Below, one piece after another: positions 1 through 8,958 of a stretch of DNA of 64,000 nt. The stretch lies in NCBI RefSeq assembly GCF_001280125.1, contig NZ_LGEG01000222.1:1-64000 (forward strand), written 5' to 3'. The stretch comes from Streptomyces sp. NRRL F-6492. Lineage in GTDB: Bacteria > Actinomycetota > Actinomycetes > Streptomycetales > Streptomycetaceae. The notes under the pieces are model-generated. The model searched no databases. It worked only from the letters and a program-made list of their open reading frames with translations, and had not been told where the DNA came from. Every line of letters begins with the position of its first letter. Within the stretch, counting starts at the first letter, position 1. The translations under genes were made by a program, and so were the position numbers.

Positions 1-2
1 TC

Positions 3-89
3 GCCAACGGCGCCTGGAAGCTCCGCGTCCAGGACAAGGCCTCGGCCGACACCGGCTACATCAACGCCTTCAAGCTGACCTTCCCGTAA
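3..89 (+). CDS. C-terminal end of a P-domain (proprotein convertase type) secreted peptidase, partial
   Basis: Only the last 28 codons are present; the gene begins before the window. The tail reads NGAWKLRVQDKASADTGYIN and then a short beta-strand ending in LTFP. This is the usual last strand pair of the P domain that follows the catalytic part of Streptomyces S8 subtilases and some trypsin-like or M4 proteases. The domain stabilises the secreted enzyme. The catalytic class cannot be told from this fragment. A hairpin terminator follows 25 nt after the stop. Confidence 0.6.
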   Translation, partial: ANGAWKLRVQDKASADTGYINAFKLTFP

Positions 90-114
90 CCCTCACGGGG
101 AAGGCGGAGAAACG

Positions 115-154
115 CCCGGGCGGGTCGGTGACCATCGCCCCCGACCCGCCCGGG
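115..154. terminator. Bidirectional hairpin terminator between convergent genes
   Basis: A perfect 14-bp inverted repeat (115-128 with 141-154, CCCGGGCGGGTCGG and its complement) with a 12-nt loop sits between the stop of the protease fragment and the stop of the minus-strand gene. There is no U-tract, as is common in Streptomyces. Confidence 0.7.
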
Positions 155-173
155 GTCCCAACCCGTTCGGCTC

Positions 174-1406
174 CTACTTGTCGGCGTTCGCCGCGTTCAC
201 CAGCGCGTCCTTCGTCACCGCGCCGACGTAGACCTTGCCGTCGTCGGTGAGCAGCGCGTTCACCAGCTTCGTCTTGAAGACGGTGCCCGAGCCGAACTTC
301 CCGGTGACCTCGTCGCCGAAGGAGTCCAGGAAGCCCTGGATCTCCTTCGGCGCCCCGTCCGTCTTCGGCGCCGGGGCCCCGGTGTCGAGCTTCGCGATGG
401 TCGTCCAGCCCTCGCCGATGACGTTCAGGCCCTTGCCGAAGTCCTCGAAGCCCTTCCCGAAGTCCTTCTCGAAGCCCTTGCCGAAGTCCTTCTCGAAGTT
501 CTCGGGGAGCTTCTCCGACTTCCGCGCCTCCTCCGCGCCCTCCGTCACCTTCGCGCCCTTCGGCGCCTCGAAGGCGAAGACCGACGCGTCCGGGCGGGCG
601 AAGTCGACCTTCGTGAAGCCGGCGTCCACGACCGGCTTGCCGCCCTCGACCGAGGAGAGGGTGAACTTCAGCGGGGTGCCGTTCGCCGCGTCCACCGCGA
701 TCTTCACCGACGCGACCGTCGAACCGGCCTGCTTCGGCTTGATCAGGAGCTGGTACGCGTCCCGGCCCGCCACCTTCGCCGTGCCGTCGACGGTGATCGA
801 CGTGGTGTCGCCCGCCGCCTTCAGGACCTCGTCCGCGAGCTCCTTGGGCGTCGCGGGCAGCTCCTTCTCCTCGGGCTCCGGGCCCTGCGACGCGCCCTTC
901 TCGTGGAAGACCTCGTTCGACTTGCTGTCGTAGGCCCAGACGTCGTCGCCGTTGTGGATCAGGCTGTACTCGTCGGAGCCGTCGAGCAGGGTGAGCTTCT
1001 GGCGCTCGGGGCCGTCCGCCGCCAGGCGCAGCGTGTGGGTGCCCGAGGCGAGTTCGGTGAGCTTCTGCGCGGGGTCCGCCGTGGAGGAGGCGCCGCCGCC
1101 CAGGCCCCCGAGGCCGGACGCCAGGCCGCCGAGGGCCGGCAGGCCCAGGTCGGTGGAGACCTTGAAGGTGCCGGAGAGGGTCTGCGTCTCCGAGCCCGCG
1201 ATCTTCTCGACGAGCTGCTGTGCCGTGATCTCCGGCAGGTCCGGGTCGCCGGACGCCGCGAGCGCCGGGACCAGACCGATGGTCGCCGCGGCCACGCCGG
1301 CCACCGCGGCGGGGACGACGTACCGGCTCGCCTTGCGACGGGTCTCGCCACGAGCCTCGCCGCGAGCCTCGCTGGGGGTCTCGCTGGGGACTTCGTTCGC
1401 TGCCAT
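174..1406 (-). CDS. Secreted LolA/DUF2092-like lipoprotein-carrier-fold protein
   Basis: 410 aa. A longer reading frame exists, but ATG 1406 is preferred because a GGAGG lies 11 nt upstream and it places a basic stretch and hydrophobic segment (about residues 18-50, ending PALAASGD) at the N-terminus as a Sec signal. The mature part has the alternating strand pattern of the LolA/LppX fold seen in actinobacterial DUF2092 proteins, including a GSDEYSLIHNGDDVWAYDSKSNEVF segment typical of that family. It probably acts on the outer face of the membrane, binding lipid or acting as a sigma-factor regulatory sensor; neither role is shown here. A Gly-rich loop lies near residue 100 and a degenerate FEKDFGKG repeat lies in the C-terminal third. 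Confidence 0.7.
   Translation of the reverse strand: MAANEVPSETPSEARGEARGETRRKASRYVVPAAVAGVAAATIGLVPALAASGDPDLPEITAQQLVEKIAGSETQTLSGTFKVSTDLGLPALGGLASGLGGLGGGASSTADPAQKLTELASGTHTLRLAADGPERQKLTLLDGSDEYSLIHNGDDVWAYDSKSNEVFHEKGASQGPEPEEKELPATPKELADEVLKAAGDTTSITVDGTAKVAGRDAYQLLIKPKQAGSTVASVKIAVDAANGTPLKFTLSSVEGGKPVVDAGFTKVDFARPDASVFAFEAPKGAKVTEGAEEARKSEKLPENFEKDFGKGFEKDFGKGFEDFGKGLNVIGEGWTTIAKLDTGAPAPKTDGAPKEIQGFLDSFGDEVTGKFGSGTVFKTKLVNALLTDDGKVYVGAVTKDALVNAANADK
430..498 (-). repeat. 24-bp in-frame tandem repeat in the LolA-like gene
   Basis: Three copies of a 24-bp unit encode FEKDFGKG-FEKDFGKG-FEDFGKG. The third copy (430-450) lacks one codon and is 21 bp. The copies at 451-474 and 475-498 differ by one base. 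The repeat makes a charged, probably flexible segment. Confidence 0.85.
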
Positions 1407-1648
1407 GGTCTCCGCTACCTCCGTGCGCCCTGGAGAGGCCCGAACGGCCTCACGTGGTCGATGTACTCCATCTGACCAAACGGGAGGGGGAGATGCGTCA
1501 GCCCCCGGGATCAACCTCGCGTACCCCTCCGGGATGACCCGACCCCGAGACCGGCGCGGATCCGCACAAGGGGAACGGCCGGTTCCGCGAAGGCGGGACG
1601 CGCGGTCCCGGGCGAGACTGGAGGGAGGCGGGTCGGAAGGGAGCCGTC

Positions 1649-3925
1649 ATGGCCGAGGGGCTCTCCGCGGTGGCGCGCACCGGGCGCCACGCCGCGCACG
1701 TCACGGCCGCGACGGCCGCCGGGTTCTATCCGGCGCTCTACCTCCTGGACCGGCCGGTGGCCGGGGTCTACGCCCTGTTCACCCCCATCGCGTTCGGCAT
1801 CCTCTCCCCCCTGCCCGGGGCGGGCCGGGAGCGCGCCGCGACCGTGCTGCGGGCCCTGCCGGCCGCGGCCGTGCTCGTCGCCCTCGGGACCGTCCTCGCG
1901 GTCGGGACCTGGCCGGCCGTCGCGGGCATGCTGGCGGTCGGGTTCGCGCTGGCCTTCGGGACGGCCTGCGGGCCCCGGATCGCGGGCGCCGCCCCCGGAC
2001 TCCAGCTCTTCTACATCCTGGCCTGCTTCCCGCCGTACGCACCGGGGACGCTGCCGCAGCGGCTGATCGGGCTCGCCGTCGGCGGGGCGCTCCTGGCCCT
2101 GGCCGAGGCGGTGCTGTTCCCGGACGCGCCGGAGGCGCCGTACCGCGAGCGGATCGCCGGCGCCCTGGACCTGGCGGCCCGCGCCGCCGCCGGGGCCGCC
2201 CGCGGGGAGGAACCGGACCCGGAGGCGGCCGGGCGGCTCGAAGCGGCCGGGCGGGAGCTGCGCCTGTCGCGGCTGCCCGCCGGGGCCCGGCCGACGGGCG
2301 CGGGCCGGACGGACCGGGCCCTGGCCCAGGCGGGGGCCGCGACGCGCCGGCTCCTCGACCAGCTGGCCCTCCTCGCCGCGCACGTCCCGGCGCCCGGGGA
2401 CACGGTCTCGGCGGACCTGCTGCGGGGGACGGCGGCGAGCTGTGCGGAGACGGCCGCGGCGCTGCGGAGGGGGGCGAGGGGGCGGGGGCCGCGGGGGCGG
2501 GTCCTCGCCGGGCCGCAGCTGCTCGAAGAGATGGTCGCGGACTTCCTGAAGGCGCGCGGCGGGGCCTCCGGCGGGCGGGAGCCGGTCCCGCGCGCCGTCC
2601 TGGTCCGGCGGTCGACGGTCCTGACGGCGGCGGTGTCGGCGGTGACCGTCCGCACGGCCGCCTCCCTCGCGCTCGGCGGCCGCGAGCGGCTCCACGGGCT
2701 GCCCCGCGAGCAGTTCTGGTACGCGGCGGAGGGGCCGGCCCGGCTGGTGGCCGTCCGGATCCGGGGCAATCTGACCCGGCGCTCCGTCGTCTTCCAGAAC
2801 GCGCTGCGCACCGCGCTCGGCCTGGCGCTCGCCCGGCTGGTGGCCGGTTCGCTCGACCTGACGCACGGCTTCTGGGTGCTGCTCGCCGTCCTGACCCTGG
2901 GCCGGACCACGGCGGGCGCCACCTGGTCCGCCGTGCGGGCGGCGGCCGCCGGGACGCTGGCGGGGGCGTTCGCGGCCGGGCTGCTGATCGTGGGGGCCGG
3001 GGGCGCGTCCGCCGTGTACGCGGCGCTGCTCGTGCCGATGATGCTGGTGGCCTTCACGCTGGGCCCGCTCGGCGGTCCCTCCTGGGGCCAGGGGCTCTTC
3101 ACGCTGGTCGTGGCCACGGCCTTCGCCCAGATCGCGCCCGTGACCTGGCGGCTCGCGGAGGCCCGGCTGGTCGACGTGCTCACCGGCAGCGCGATCGGCC
3201 TGCTCTGCGGCCTGCTGGCCTGGCCGGCGGGGGCCCGCGCCGAGATCCGGTACGCCATGTCCGGCCTGCTGCGGGCCGCCGCGCCGCTGGTGCGGGCCAC
3301 GGCGACGGCGGTGACGGACGGGGGCGGGAGGGACGCGGCCACGGCGGGGAGCGGCATGCCCACGGCCGGAAGCGGCGTGCCCACGGCCGGGAGCGACACG
3401 ACCCCGCCCGGGAGCGACATGCCCACGGACGGAAGCGACATGCCCCCGGCCGGGAGCGGCGTGCCCCCGGCCGGGAGCGGCGTGACCCCGTCCGGCCCCT
3501 CCCCCGGCGTACGGCTCACCCTGCACCGGCTCCGCATCGCCGAGGCGGCCTACGCGCAGTACCGGACGGAGCCCGCCGCGGACGCCGCCGGGGCCGCCCA
3601 CGACTGGCTCGCGGTGCTCGACCACGGGTCGCGCACGCTGGTCGGCGCCTACTGGCTGCCCCGTACGGACGGCATGCCGGGGCTTCCCCCGGACGCCCGG
3701 CGCTGGGCGCGGGAGGCGGCCGAGGAGGTGGTGACGGCGACCGTACGGGCGGCGGGGTTCCCCCCGGACGGCGTACGGGTCCGCCCCGCGTCCCTGCCGC
3801 CGGAGGTGGCGGAGCGGGTCCCCGTGCCGCTGCTGGCCTCGCTCACGGACGTGGAGGTCTGGCTCCGGGCACTCGCCCGCGACCTGGAGGCGGGCTCGCC
3901 CCCACGGCCGGAGGACACCCCCTAG
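1649..3925 (+). CDS. FUSC family (fusaric acid resistance-like) membrane transporter
   Basis: 758 aa, ATG with GGAAGGGAG just upstream. The architecture is that of FUSC/aromatic acid exporter proteins: an N-terminal block of about five membrane segments (about residues 20-160), a soluble helical region, then a second membrane block (about residues 380-530, with motifs such as HGFWVLLAVLTLGRTTAGATW). A cytoplasmic tail follows. The family exports aromatic acids or other small organic molecules; the substrate here is unknown. The C-terminal tail begins with a seven-residue repeat (residues 565-613). It diverges from the LolA-like gene over about 240 nt. Confidence 0.8.
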   Translation: MAEGLSAVARTGRHAAHVTAATAAGFYPALYLLDRPVAGVYALFTPIAFGILSPLPGAGRERAATVLRALPAAAVLVALGTVLAVGTWPAVAGMLAVGFALAFGTACGPRIAGAAPGLQLFYILACFPPYAPGTLPQRLIGLAVGGALLALAEAVLFPDAPEAPYRERIAGALDLAARAAAGAARGEEPDPEAAGRLEAAGRELRLSRLPAGARPTGAGRTDRALAQAGAATRRLLDQLALLAAHVPAPGDTVSADLLRGTAASCAETAAALRRGARGRGPRGRVLAGPQLLEEMVADFLKARGGASGGREPVPRAVLVRRSTVLTAAVSAVTVRTAASLALGGRERLHGLPREQFWYAAEGPARLVAVRIRGNLTRRSVVFQNALRTALGLALARLVAGSLDLTHGFWVLLAVLTLGRTTAGATWSAVRAAAAGTLAGAFAAGLLIVGAGGASAVYAALLVPMMLVAFTLGPLGGPSWGQGLFTLVVATAFAQIAPVTWRLAEARLVDVLTGSAIGLLCGLLAWPAGARAEIRYAMSGLLRAAAPLVRATATAVTDGGGRDAATAGSGMPTAGSGVPTAGSDTTPPGSDMPTDGSDMPPAGSGVPPAGSGVTPSGPSPGVRLTLHRLRIAEAAYAQYRTEPAADAAGAAHDWLAVLDHGSRTLVGAYWLPRTDGMPGLPPDARRWAREAAEEVVTATVRAAGFPPDGVRVRPASLPPEVAERVPVPLLASLTDVEVWLRALARDLEAGSPPRPEDTP
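3341..3487 (+). repeat. 21-bp in-frame minisatellite in the FUSC gene
   Basis: Seven 21-bp units encode a seven-residue repeat of the form TAGSGMP / TAGSGVP / TAGSDTT / PPGSDMP / TDGSDMP / PAGSGVP / PAGSGVT. It links the second membrane block to the cytoplasmic tail. The units vary mainly at positions 1, 5 and 6. Confidence 0.85.
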
Positions 3926-3950
3926 GAGGGCGCCTCAAGCGGCGGCGCCG

Positions 3951-4124
3951 CTACGAGCTGTGCAGGCTGCGCGTGGCGACGGGGGTGGTCGGGGCGGGCC
4001 CGGCGTGCGGCGCGGACGGGGCGTCCGGCACCGTCGCGGAGGGCGTGGCGCCCGTGCTCTCGACCGCCGCCGGGCCGCCGTCGCCCGTCGAGACCGCGCC
4101 GCCCGTCACCAGAGCCGCCCTCAC
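3951..4124 (-). CDS. Possible small Ala/Thr/Pro-rich protein
   Basis: A 57-codon frame with a GTG start. A strong ribosome-binding-like GGGAGGGG lies 5-6 nt upstream. The product is low-complexity (V-R-A-A-L-V-T-G-G-A at the start, ending RSLHSS) with no recognisable domain. It lies between the FUSC gene and the polyprenyl synthase, in a region otherwise without a gene. Composition alone cannot separate it from a chance frame in 73% G+C DNA; the good ribosome-binding site is the only positive sign. Confidence 0.25.
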   Translation of the reverse strand: MRAALVTGGAVSTGDGGPAAVESTGATPSATVPDAPSAPHAGPAPTTPVATRSLHSS

Positions 4125-4208
4125 CGCTTCCCCTCCCGGCCGCGCACATGATCAACACGACCGTCATGCGGGTTCCGGGGGGGGCGGCGGTGGACCGCCG
4201 GACAGGCC

Positions 4209-5219
4209 CTAGCCCGCCCGGTGCACCACCGCGTCGCACAGCTCCGCGAGCGCCGACTTGGCGTAGCCGTCGGGGAGCGGGGCCAGCATCGCGCGGGCCT
4301 CCTCCGCGTAGCGGACGGTGTCCCGGCGGGCCTGTTCCAGGGCCGGGTGGGCGCGCAGCCGGCGCAGGACCTCGGCGTGCCGGGCGTCGTCGGTGAGGTC
4401 GCCGTCGACGAGGGCGACGAGCTCGACGTCCTCGGGGCGCCCGTGCTCGGCGGCGGCGGCCCGCAGCCGCAGGACGGGCAGGGTCGGGATGCCCTCGCGC
4501 AGGTCGGTGCCGGGGGTCTTGCCGGACTCGTGGGAGTCGGAGGCGATGTCGAGGACGTCATCGGCGAGCTGGAAGGCGACGCCGAGCCGCTCGCCGTACT
4601 GGGTGAGGATGCCGACGACGCTCTCGTCGGCGCCGGCCATCATGGCGCCGAAGCGGCAGGCGACGGCGACGAGCGAGCCGGTCTTGCCGCCGAGGACGTC
4701 GAGGTAGTGGTCGACGGGGTCGCGGCCGTCGGCGGGTCCCGCGGTCTCCAGGATCTGGCCGGTCACCAGGCGTTCGAACGCCTCGGACTGGATGCGGACG
4801 GCCTCCGGGCCGAGGTCCGCGAGCGTGTGGGAGGCGCGGGCGAAGAGGAAGTCGCCGGTGAGGACGGCGATGGAGTTGCCCCAGCGGGTGTTGGCGCTGG
4901 GGACGCCGCGCCGGACGTCGGCCTCGTCCATGACGTCGTCGTGGTAGAGCGTGGCGAGGTGGGTCAGCTCGACGACCACGGCGGCGGGCACGATGCCGGG
5001 CGCGTAGGGATCGCCGAACTGGGCGGTGAGCATCACGAGCAGCGGGCGGAAGCGCTTCCCGCCGGCCAGGACGAGGTGCTGCGCGGCCTCCGTGATGAAG
5101 GGCACGTCGCTCTTGGTGGCGTCCAGGAGGCCCGCCTCCACGGCCGCCAGACCGGTCTGGACATCGGCCTCGAGAGCCTGGTCCCGCACGCTGAGGCCGA
5201 ACGGCCCGACGACGGTCAC
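4209..5219 (-). CDS. Polyprenyl diphosphate synthase (trans-isoprenyl chain elongating)
   Basis: 336 aa. The GTG at 5219 is chosen because AGGAGA lies about 9 nt upstream; an upstream extension to 5339 has no support. It condenses isopentenyl diphosphate onto allylic diphosphates. All family marks are present: GKRFRP (residues 54-59), the first aspartate-rich motif DDVMD (94-98) and the second DDVLD (220-224). The small residues before the first motif suit a long-chain product, so a nonaprenyl or similar chain for menaquinone is a reasonable inference given the menaquinone genes 25 kb away. Sequence does not fix chain length. It diverges from the peptide transporter gene. Confidence 0.85.
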   Translation of the reverse strand: MTVVGPFGLSVRDQALEADVQTGLAAVEAGLLDATKSDVPFITEAAQHLVLAGGKRFRPLLVMLTAQFGDPYAPGIVPAAVVVELTHLATLYHDDVMDEADVRRGVPSANTRWGNSIAVLTGDFLFARASHTLADLGPEAVRIQSEAFERLVTGQILETAGPADGRDPVDHYLDVLGGKTGSLVAVACRFGAMMAGADESVVGILTQYGERLGVAFQLADDVLDIASDSHESGKTPGTDLREGIPTLPVLRLRAAAAEHGRPEDVELVALVDGDLTDDARHAEVLRRLRAHPALEQARRDTVRYAEEARAMLAPLPDGYAKSALAELCDAVVHRAG

Positions 5220-5415
5220 GAGGGGATCTCCTGTCTGCTGACGCCTGCTGTCGCTACACGGTCGGCAGCGATCACACGGGACGATCACGGGGATTGTCGA
5301 TGTGTCGCCGGATTCACTCAAGCCAGCGTATCCGGTCACCTTTCGATCACCGTGGGCGCCTTCCCGTCACCCCCGGTATGTTCGGGATCAGCCGATACCA
5401 CCAGGAGTAGGCGTT

Positions 5416-6921
5416 TTGTCCCGAACAGACATCGACACCGATCCGGACGGCGAGCAGCCGCCGCCGGAGGACGACCGCGCCTTCCTCGGGCATCCGAAGG
5501 GCCTGCTGACCCTCTCGGGCCTGGAGGTCTGGGAGCGGTTCTCGTTCCTCGGCATGCAGGCGATCCTCGTCCTCTACTTCGCCGCCGCCGTCTCCGACGG
5601 CGGACTCGGCATGTCCCCCGGCACCGCCGCCTCGGTCTCCGCCGCCTACGGCACGCTGGTGTACCTGGTCTCGGTGGCCGGCGGCTGGCTCGCGGACCGC
5701 GTCCTCGGCTCGTACCGCGCGGTCCTCTGGGGCGGGATCCTGATCGCCTGCGGGCACTACGCCATGGCCGTCCCCACGGCCGCCATGACCTGGGTGGGAC
5801 TGGGCCTGATCAGCGCCGGGACGGGCCTGCTCAAGCCGAACGTGGCGACCATGGTCGGCAAGCTCTACCGCACGGACGACGACCGCCGCGACGCCGGTTT
5901 CGCGCTCTACTACATGGCGATCAACATCGGCGCCTTCGCCGGTCCGCTGATCACCGGCTGGCTCGCCGACCACCAGGGCTACCACTGGGGCTTCTCGGCC
6001 GCCGCGATCGGCATGACCTTCGGTCTGGTCCAGTACGTGGCGGGCCGGCGTCACCTGGCCGGGCGCAAGCACGCCGCCGAGTTCGCGCTCGCCCCGGACG
6101 CCCTGCGCCGGGCGGTCCGGCTGATGGTCGCGGGCGCGGTCGTCGTGGCGGTCGCCGCCACGGTCCTGGCCCTGGCCGGGTGGCTGACGATCGACCGGTT
6201 CGTGGACGCGCTGACCCTGATCTCGGTGGTCGCGCCGGTCGTCTACTTCTGGGTGATGTTCACCAGCCCCCGGGTCACGGCCGAGGAGCGCGGCCGCCTG
6301 CGGCCGTACGTCGTGCTCTTCCTGGCGTCGGTGGTGTTCAACTTCATCCTCTTCCAGGCGTACTCGACGATGATCCTGCTCGCCTCCACCAACGCCCGCA
6401 CCACCCTCCTCGGCTTCGACTTCCCGGCGAGCTGGTACGCCTCCGCCCTCGGCGCCTTCGAGGTGGCCCTGGCGCCCGTGGTGGCCGCCGTCTGGGCCCG
6501 GATGGGCCACCGCCAGCCGCACGTATCGAACAAGATCGCGTTCGGGGTGATCCTGGGCGGCCTGTCGTTCCTCCTGATGGTCCTGCCGACCTCCGGGCAC
6601 GCCGACGACGCCTACCGGATGGCCGCGTGGTGGATCGTCGGCTCGTACCTGCTGCTCGGCCTCGGCGACGTGCTCCTGGAGACCTCCGGGATGTCCGCCA
6701 CCAGCAAGCTCGCCCCGAAGGCCTTCTCCAGCCAGACGATGTCGCTCTGGTTCCTCTCCCTCGCCCTGGCGAACGGGATCCAGGCCCAGACCGTGAAGCT
6801 CTACGACGACGTCTCCAAGCCCCTGTACTTCGGCGTGAACGGCGCGGTGGCCGTCGCCGCCGGCCTCGTCGTGATCGCCCTGGCGCCCTGGCTGCGCCGC
6901 ACCATGCACCCCGTCCACTGA
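5416..6921 (+). CDS. POT/PTR family proton-dependent oligopeptide transporter
   Basis: 501 aa. The TTG at 5416 is used because AGGAGTAG sits 6-7 nt upstream; the frame stays open further up but without a ribosome site. It imports di- and tripeptides with protons. The N-terminal segment contains WERFSFLGMQA, a variant of the POT ExxERFxYYG motif (the second aromatic pair is altered). The signature region GTGLLKPNV is followed by FALYYMAINIGAFAGP. About 12-14 membrane helices are visible. The stop is 9 nt from the start of the hydrolase gene, so the two are very probably one transcript. Confidence 0.85.
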   Translation: MSRTDIDTDPDGEQPPPEDDRAFLGHPKGLLTLSGLEVWERFSFLGMQAILVLYFAAAVSDGGLGMSPGTAASVSAAYGTLVYLVSVAGGWLADRVLGSYRAVLWGGILIACGHYAMAVPTAAMTWVGLGLISAGTGLLKPNVATMVGKLYRTDDDRRDAGFALYYMAINIGAFAGPLITGWLADHQGYHWGFSAAAIGMTFGLVQYVAGRRHLAGRKHAAEFALAPDALRRAVRLMVAGAVVVAVAATVLALAGWLTIDRFVDALTLISVVAPVVYFWVMFTSPRVTAEERGRLRPYVVLFLASVVFNFILFQAYSTMILLASTNARTTLLGFDFPASWYASALGAFEVALAPVVAAVWARMGHRQPHVSNKIAFGVILGGLSFLLMVLPTSGHADDAYRMAAWWIVGSYLLLGLGDVLLETSGMSATSKLAPKAFSSQTMSLWFLSLALANGIQAQTVKLYDDVSKPLYFGVNGAVAVAAGLVVIALAPWLRRTMHPVH

Positions 6922-6930
6922 GGTGACCCG

Positions 6931-8931
6931 ATGCCGAAGATCCGCACCGACTTCCCGTACGAGACCCGCCGCGAGGACGTCCGCATCCCGCTCCCCGACG
7001 GCACCCTGCTGTACGCGCGCGTGTGGCGCCCCGTCGCCGAGGAGCCCGTGCCGGCGCTCCTGGAGTACCTGCCGTACCGCCTGAGCGACTGGACCGCGCC
7101 CCGCGACCACCAGCGCCACCCCTGGTACGCGGGCCACGGCTACGCCTCCGTACGGGTGGACGTGCGCGGCCACGGCAACAGCGAGGGCCTGCCGGGCGAC
7201 GAGTACGACGCGACCGAGCTGGCCGACGGCGTGGCCGTGGTGGACTGGCTCGCCGAGCAGCCCTGGTGCACGGGGAAGGTCGGCATGTTCGGCATCTCCT
7301 GGGGCGGCTTCAACTCGCTCCAGATCGCCGCCCTCGCCCCCGAGCCGCTGAAGGCCGTCGTCACCGTCTGCTCCACCGACGACCGCTACGACAACGACGT
7401 GCACTACATGGGCGGCTCGGTCCTCGGCGTCGACATGCACGCCTGGGCCGCCACCATGCTCGCCTTCGCCTCCCGCCCGCCGGACCCGGAGTACGCGGGC
7501 GAGGAGTGGCGGTCGATGTGGCTGCGGCGCCTGGAGGCCGTGGAGCCCCTCGTCGACACCTGGCTCTCCCACCAGACGAGGGACGCGTACTGGAAGCACG
7601 GCAGCGTCTGCGAGGACTACGGGGCGATCGGGGCCGCCGTCCTCGCCGTGGGCGGCTGGCACGACCCGTACCGGGACACCGTCCTGCGGCTCGTCCGGCA
7701 CCTGCCGGCGGACCGGGTGCGCGGGATCGTCGGCCCCTGGTCGCACCAGTACCCGGACCGGGGGCTTCCGCCCGGGCCCGCGATCGGCTTCCTCCAGGAG
7801 ACCCTGCGCTGGTGGGACCACCACCTCAAGGGGGCCGAGAACGGCGTCATGGACGAGCCGCTGCTGCGGTCCTGGATCAGCGACTCGCACCCGCCGGCCA
7901 CCGTGTACGAGGAGCTGCCGGGCCGCTGGGTCACCGACCCCGCCTGGCCGTCCCCGAACGTCACCCCCGTCACGTACGGCTTCCAGGGCTCCCCGGTGGT
8001 CGTCGACTCGCCCCAGCAGACCGGGATCGACGCGGGCCGCTTCTTCCCCTTCGGCAACGACGCCGACCTGCCGCCCGACCAGCGCGAGGAGGACGCCCAC
8101 TCGGCCTGCTTCGACTTCCCCGTGCCCGAGGACGGCGGTCCCGTGGAGATCCTGGGCCGCCCGTCCGTGAGCCTGTCGCTGCGCGCGGCCGCCCCCACCG
8201 GGCAGGTGATCGCCCGGCTCTGCGACATCGGGCCGGACGGCTCCTCCACCCTGGTCACCCGGGGCGCGCTGAACCTCTCCGCCCGCCACGGCCGCGACCG
8301 GGCCGAGCCGGCCCGGATCGGGGAGACGGAGAACGTCGTCTTCGAACTGAACGGCATCGGCCACGCCTTCGCGCCCGGCCACCGGGTGCGGCTCGCGGTC
8401 TCCTCCACGTACTGGCCGTGGATCTGGCCGCAGCCCGACGCGGCGGGCTTCACCCTCGACCCGGCGGGCTCCTCCCTCACCCTGCCGGTCCGCCGCCGCA
8501 CCGAGGACGCGGTCGTGTGGGAGGAGCCGGAGCAGGCCGAGCCGCTGGGCGTGGTGTATCCGGCCGCCCCGGAGGAGCGGCGCCCGGAGCGGGTGGTGGT
8601 CCGGGACGTGGCCAAGGGCGAGTGGCGGCTCGAAGTGGACCCGAAGTACGGCGGCACGCGCGTGTACCCGGACGGGCTCGAATTCACCGAGGACGCCCTG
8701 GAGACCTACACGATCGAGGAGAGCGGCCCGCTGACCGCCCGCACCCGCTCGGACTGGACGATCCGGCTGCGCCGGCCCGACCGGGGCTGGGACGTCGGCG
8801 TGGACACCCGCTCGGAGATCACCTGCGACGCGGAGGCCTTCCACACCTGGAACGAGGTGGTGTGCAGGGAGGGCGACGAGGTCGTCTTCCGCCGCACCTG
8901 GGAGAAGCGGATCCCCCGTACGGCGGGCTGA
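6931..8931 (+). CDS. CocE/NonD family hydrolase (X-Pro dipeptidyl-peptidase-like)
   Basis: 666 aa, ATG preceded by GAGGTGA. An alpha/beta-hydrolase with a C-terminal jelly-roll domain, as in cocaine esterase and Xaa-Pro dipeptidyl peptidases. Visible marks: DVRGHGNSEG (residues 77-86), nucleophile motif GISWGG with Ser123, and later the conserved GSPVVVDSPQQTG-type linker into the beta-sandwich domain (from about residue 390). No signal peptide, so it is cytoplasmic. Placed 9 nt after a peptide importer, it is likely to hydrolyse imported proline-containing peptides or peptide esters; this is inference from context. Confidence 0.85.
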   Translation: MPKIRTDFPYETRREDVRIPLPDGTLLYARVWRPVAEEPVPALLEYLPYRLSDWTAPRDHQRHPWYAGHGYASVRVDVRGHGNSEGLPGDEYDATELADGVAVVDWLAEQPWCTGKVGMFGISWGGFNSLQIAALAPEPLKAVVTVCSTDDRYDNDVHYMGGSVLGVDMHAWAATMLAFASRPPDPEYAGEEWRSMWLRRLEAVEPLVDTWLSHQTRDAYWKHGSVCEDYGAIGAAVLAVGGWHDPYRDTVLRLVRHLPADRVRGIVGPWSHQYPDRGLPPGPAIGFLQETLRWWDHHLKGAENGVMDEPLLRSWISDSHPPATVYEELPGRWVTDPAWPSPNVTPVTYGFQGSPVVVDSPQQTGIDAGRFFPFGNDADLPPDQREEDAHSACFDFPVPEDGGPVEILGRPSVSLSLRAAAPTGQVIARLCDIGPDGSSTLVTRGALNLSARHGRDRAEPARIGETENVVFELNGIGHAFAPGHRVRLAVSSTYWPWIWPQPDAAGFTLDPAGSSLTLPVRRRTEDAVVWEEPEQAEPLGVVYPAAPEERRPERVVVRDVAKGEWRLEVDPKYGGTRVYPDGLEFTEDALETYTIEESGPLTARTRSDWTIRLRRPDRGWDVGVDTRSEITCDAEAFHTWNEVVCREGDEVVFRRTWEKRIPRTAG

Positions 8932-8951
8932 GCGCGCGTACGGGGGATCCG
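8908..8951. terminator. Bidirectional hairpin terminator spanning the hydrolase stop
   Basis: A 14-bp perfect stem (8908-8921 with 8938-8951, CGGATCCCCCGTAC and its complement) with a 16-nt loop that contains the stop codon of the CocE gene. It lies between convergent genes. Confidence 0.65.
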
Positions 8952-8958
8952 GACCCGC

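Noticed and set aside
952-4212. A very long open frame (over 1000 codons) antisense to or overlapping the LolA-like and FUSC genes
   Set aside because: It is Arg/Gly/Pro-rich, has no domain, and is fully explained as a shadow frame of 73% G+C coding DNA.
5347-8844. A 1165-codon minus-strand frame across the POT and CocE genes
   Set aside because: Low-complexity Arg/Gly/Val/His composition and no ribosome site; the plus-strand genes have clear families.
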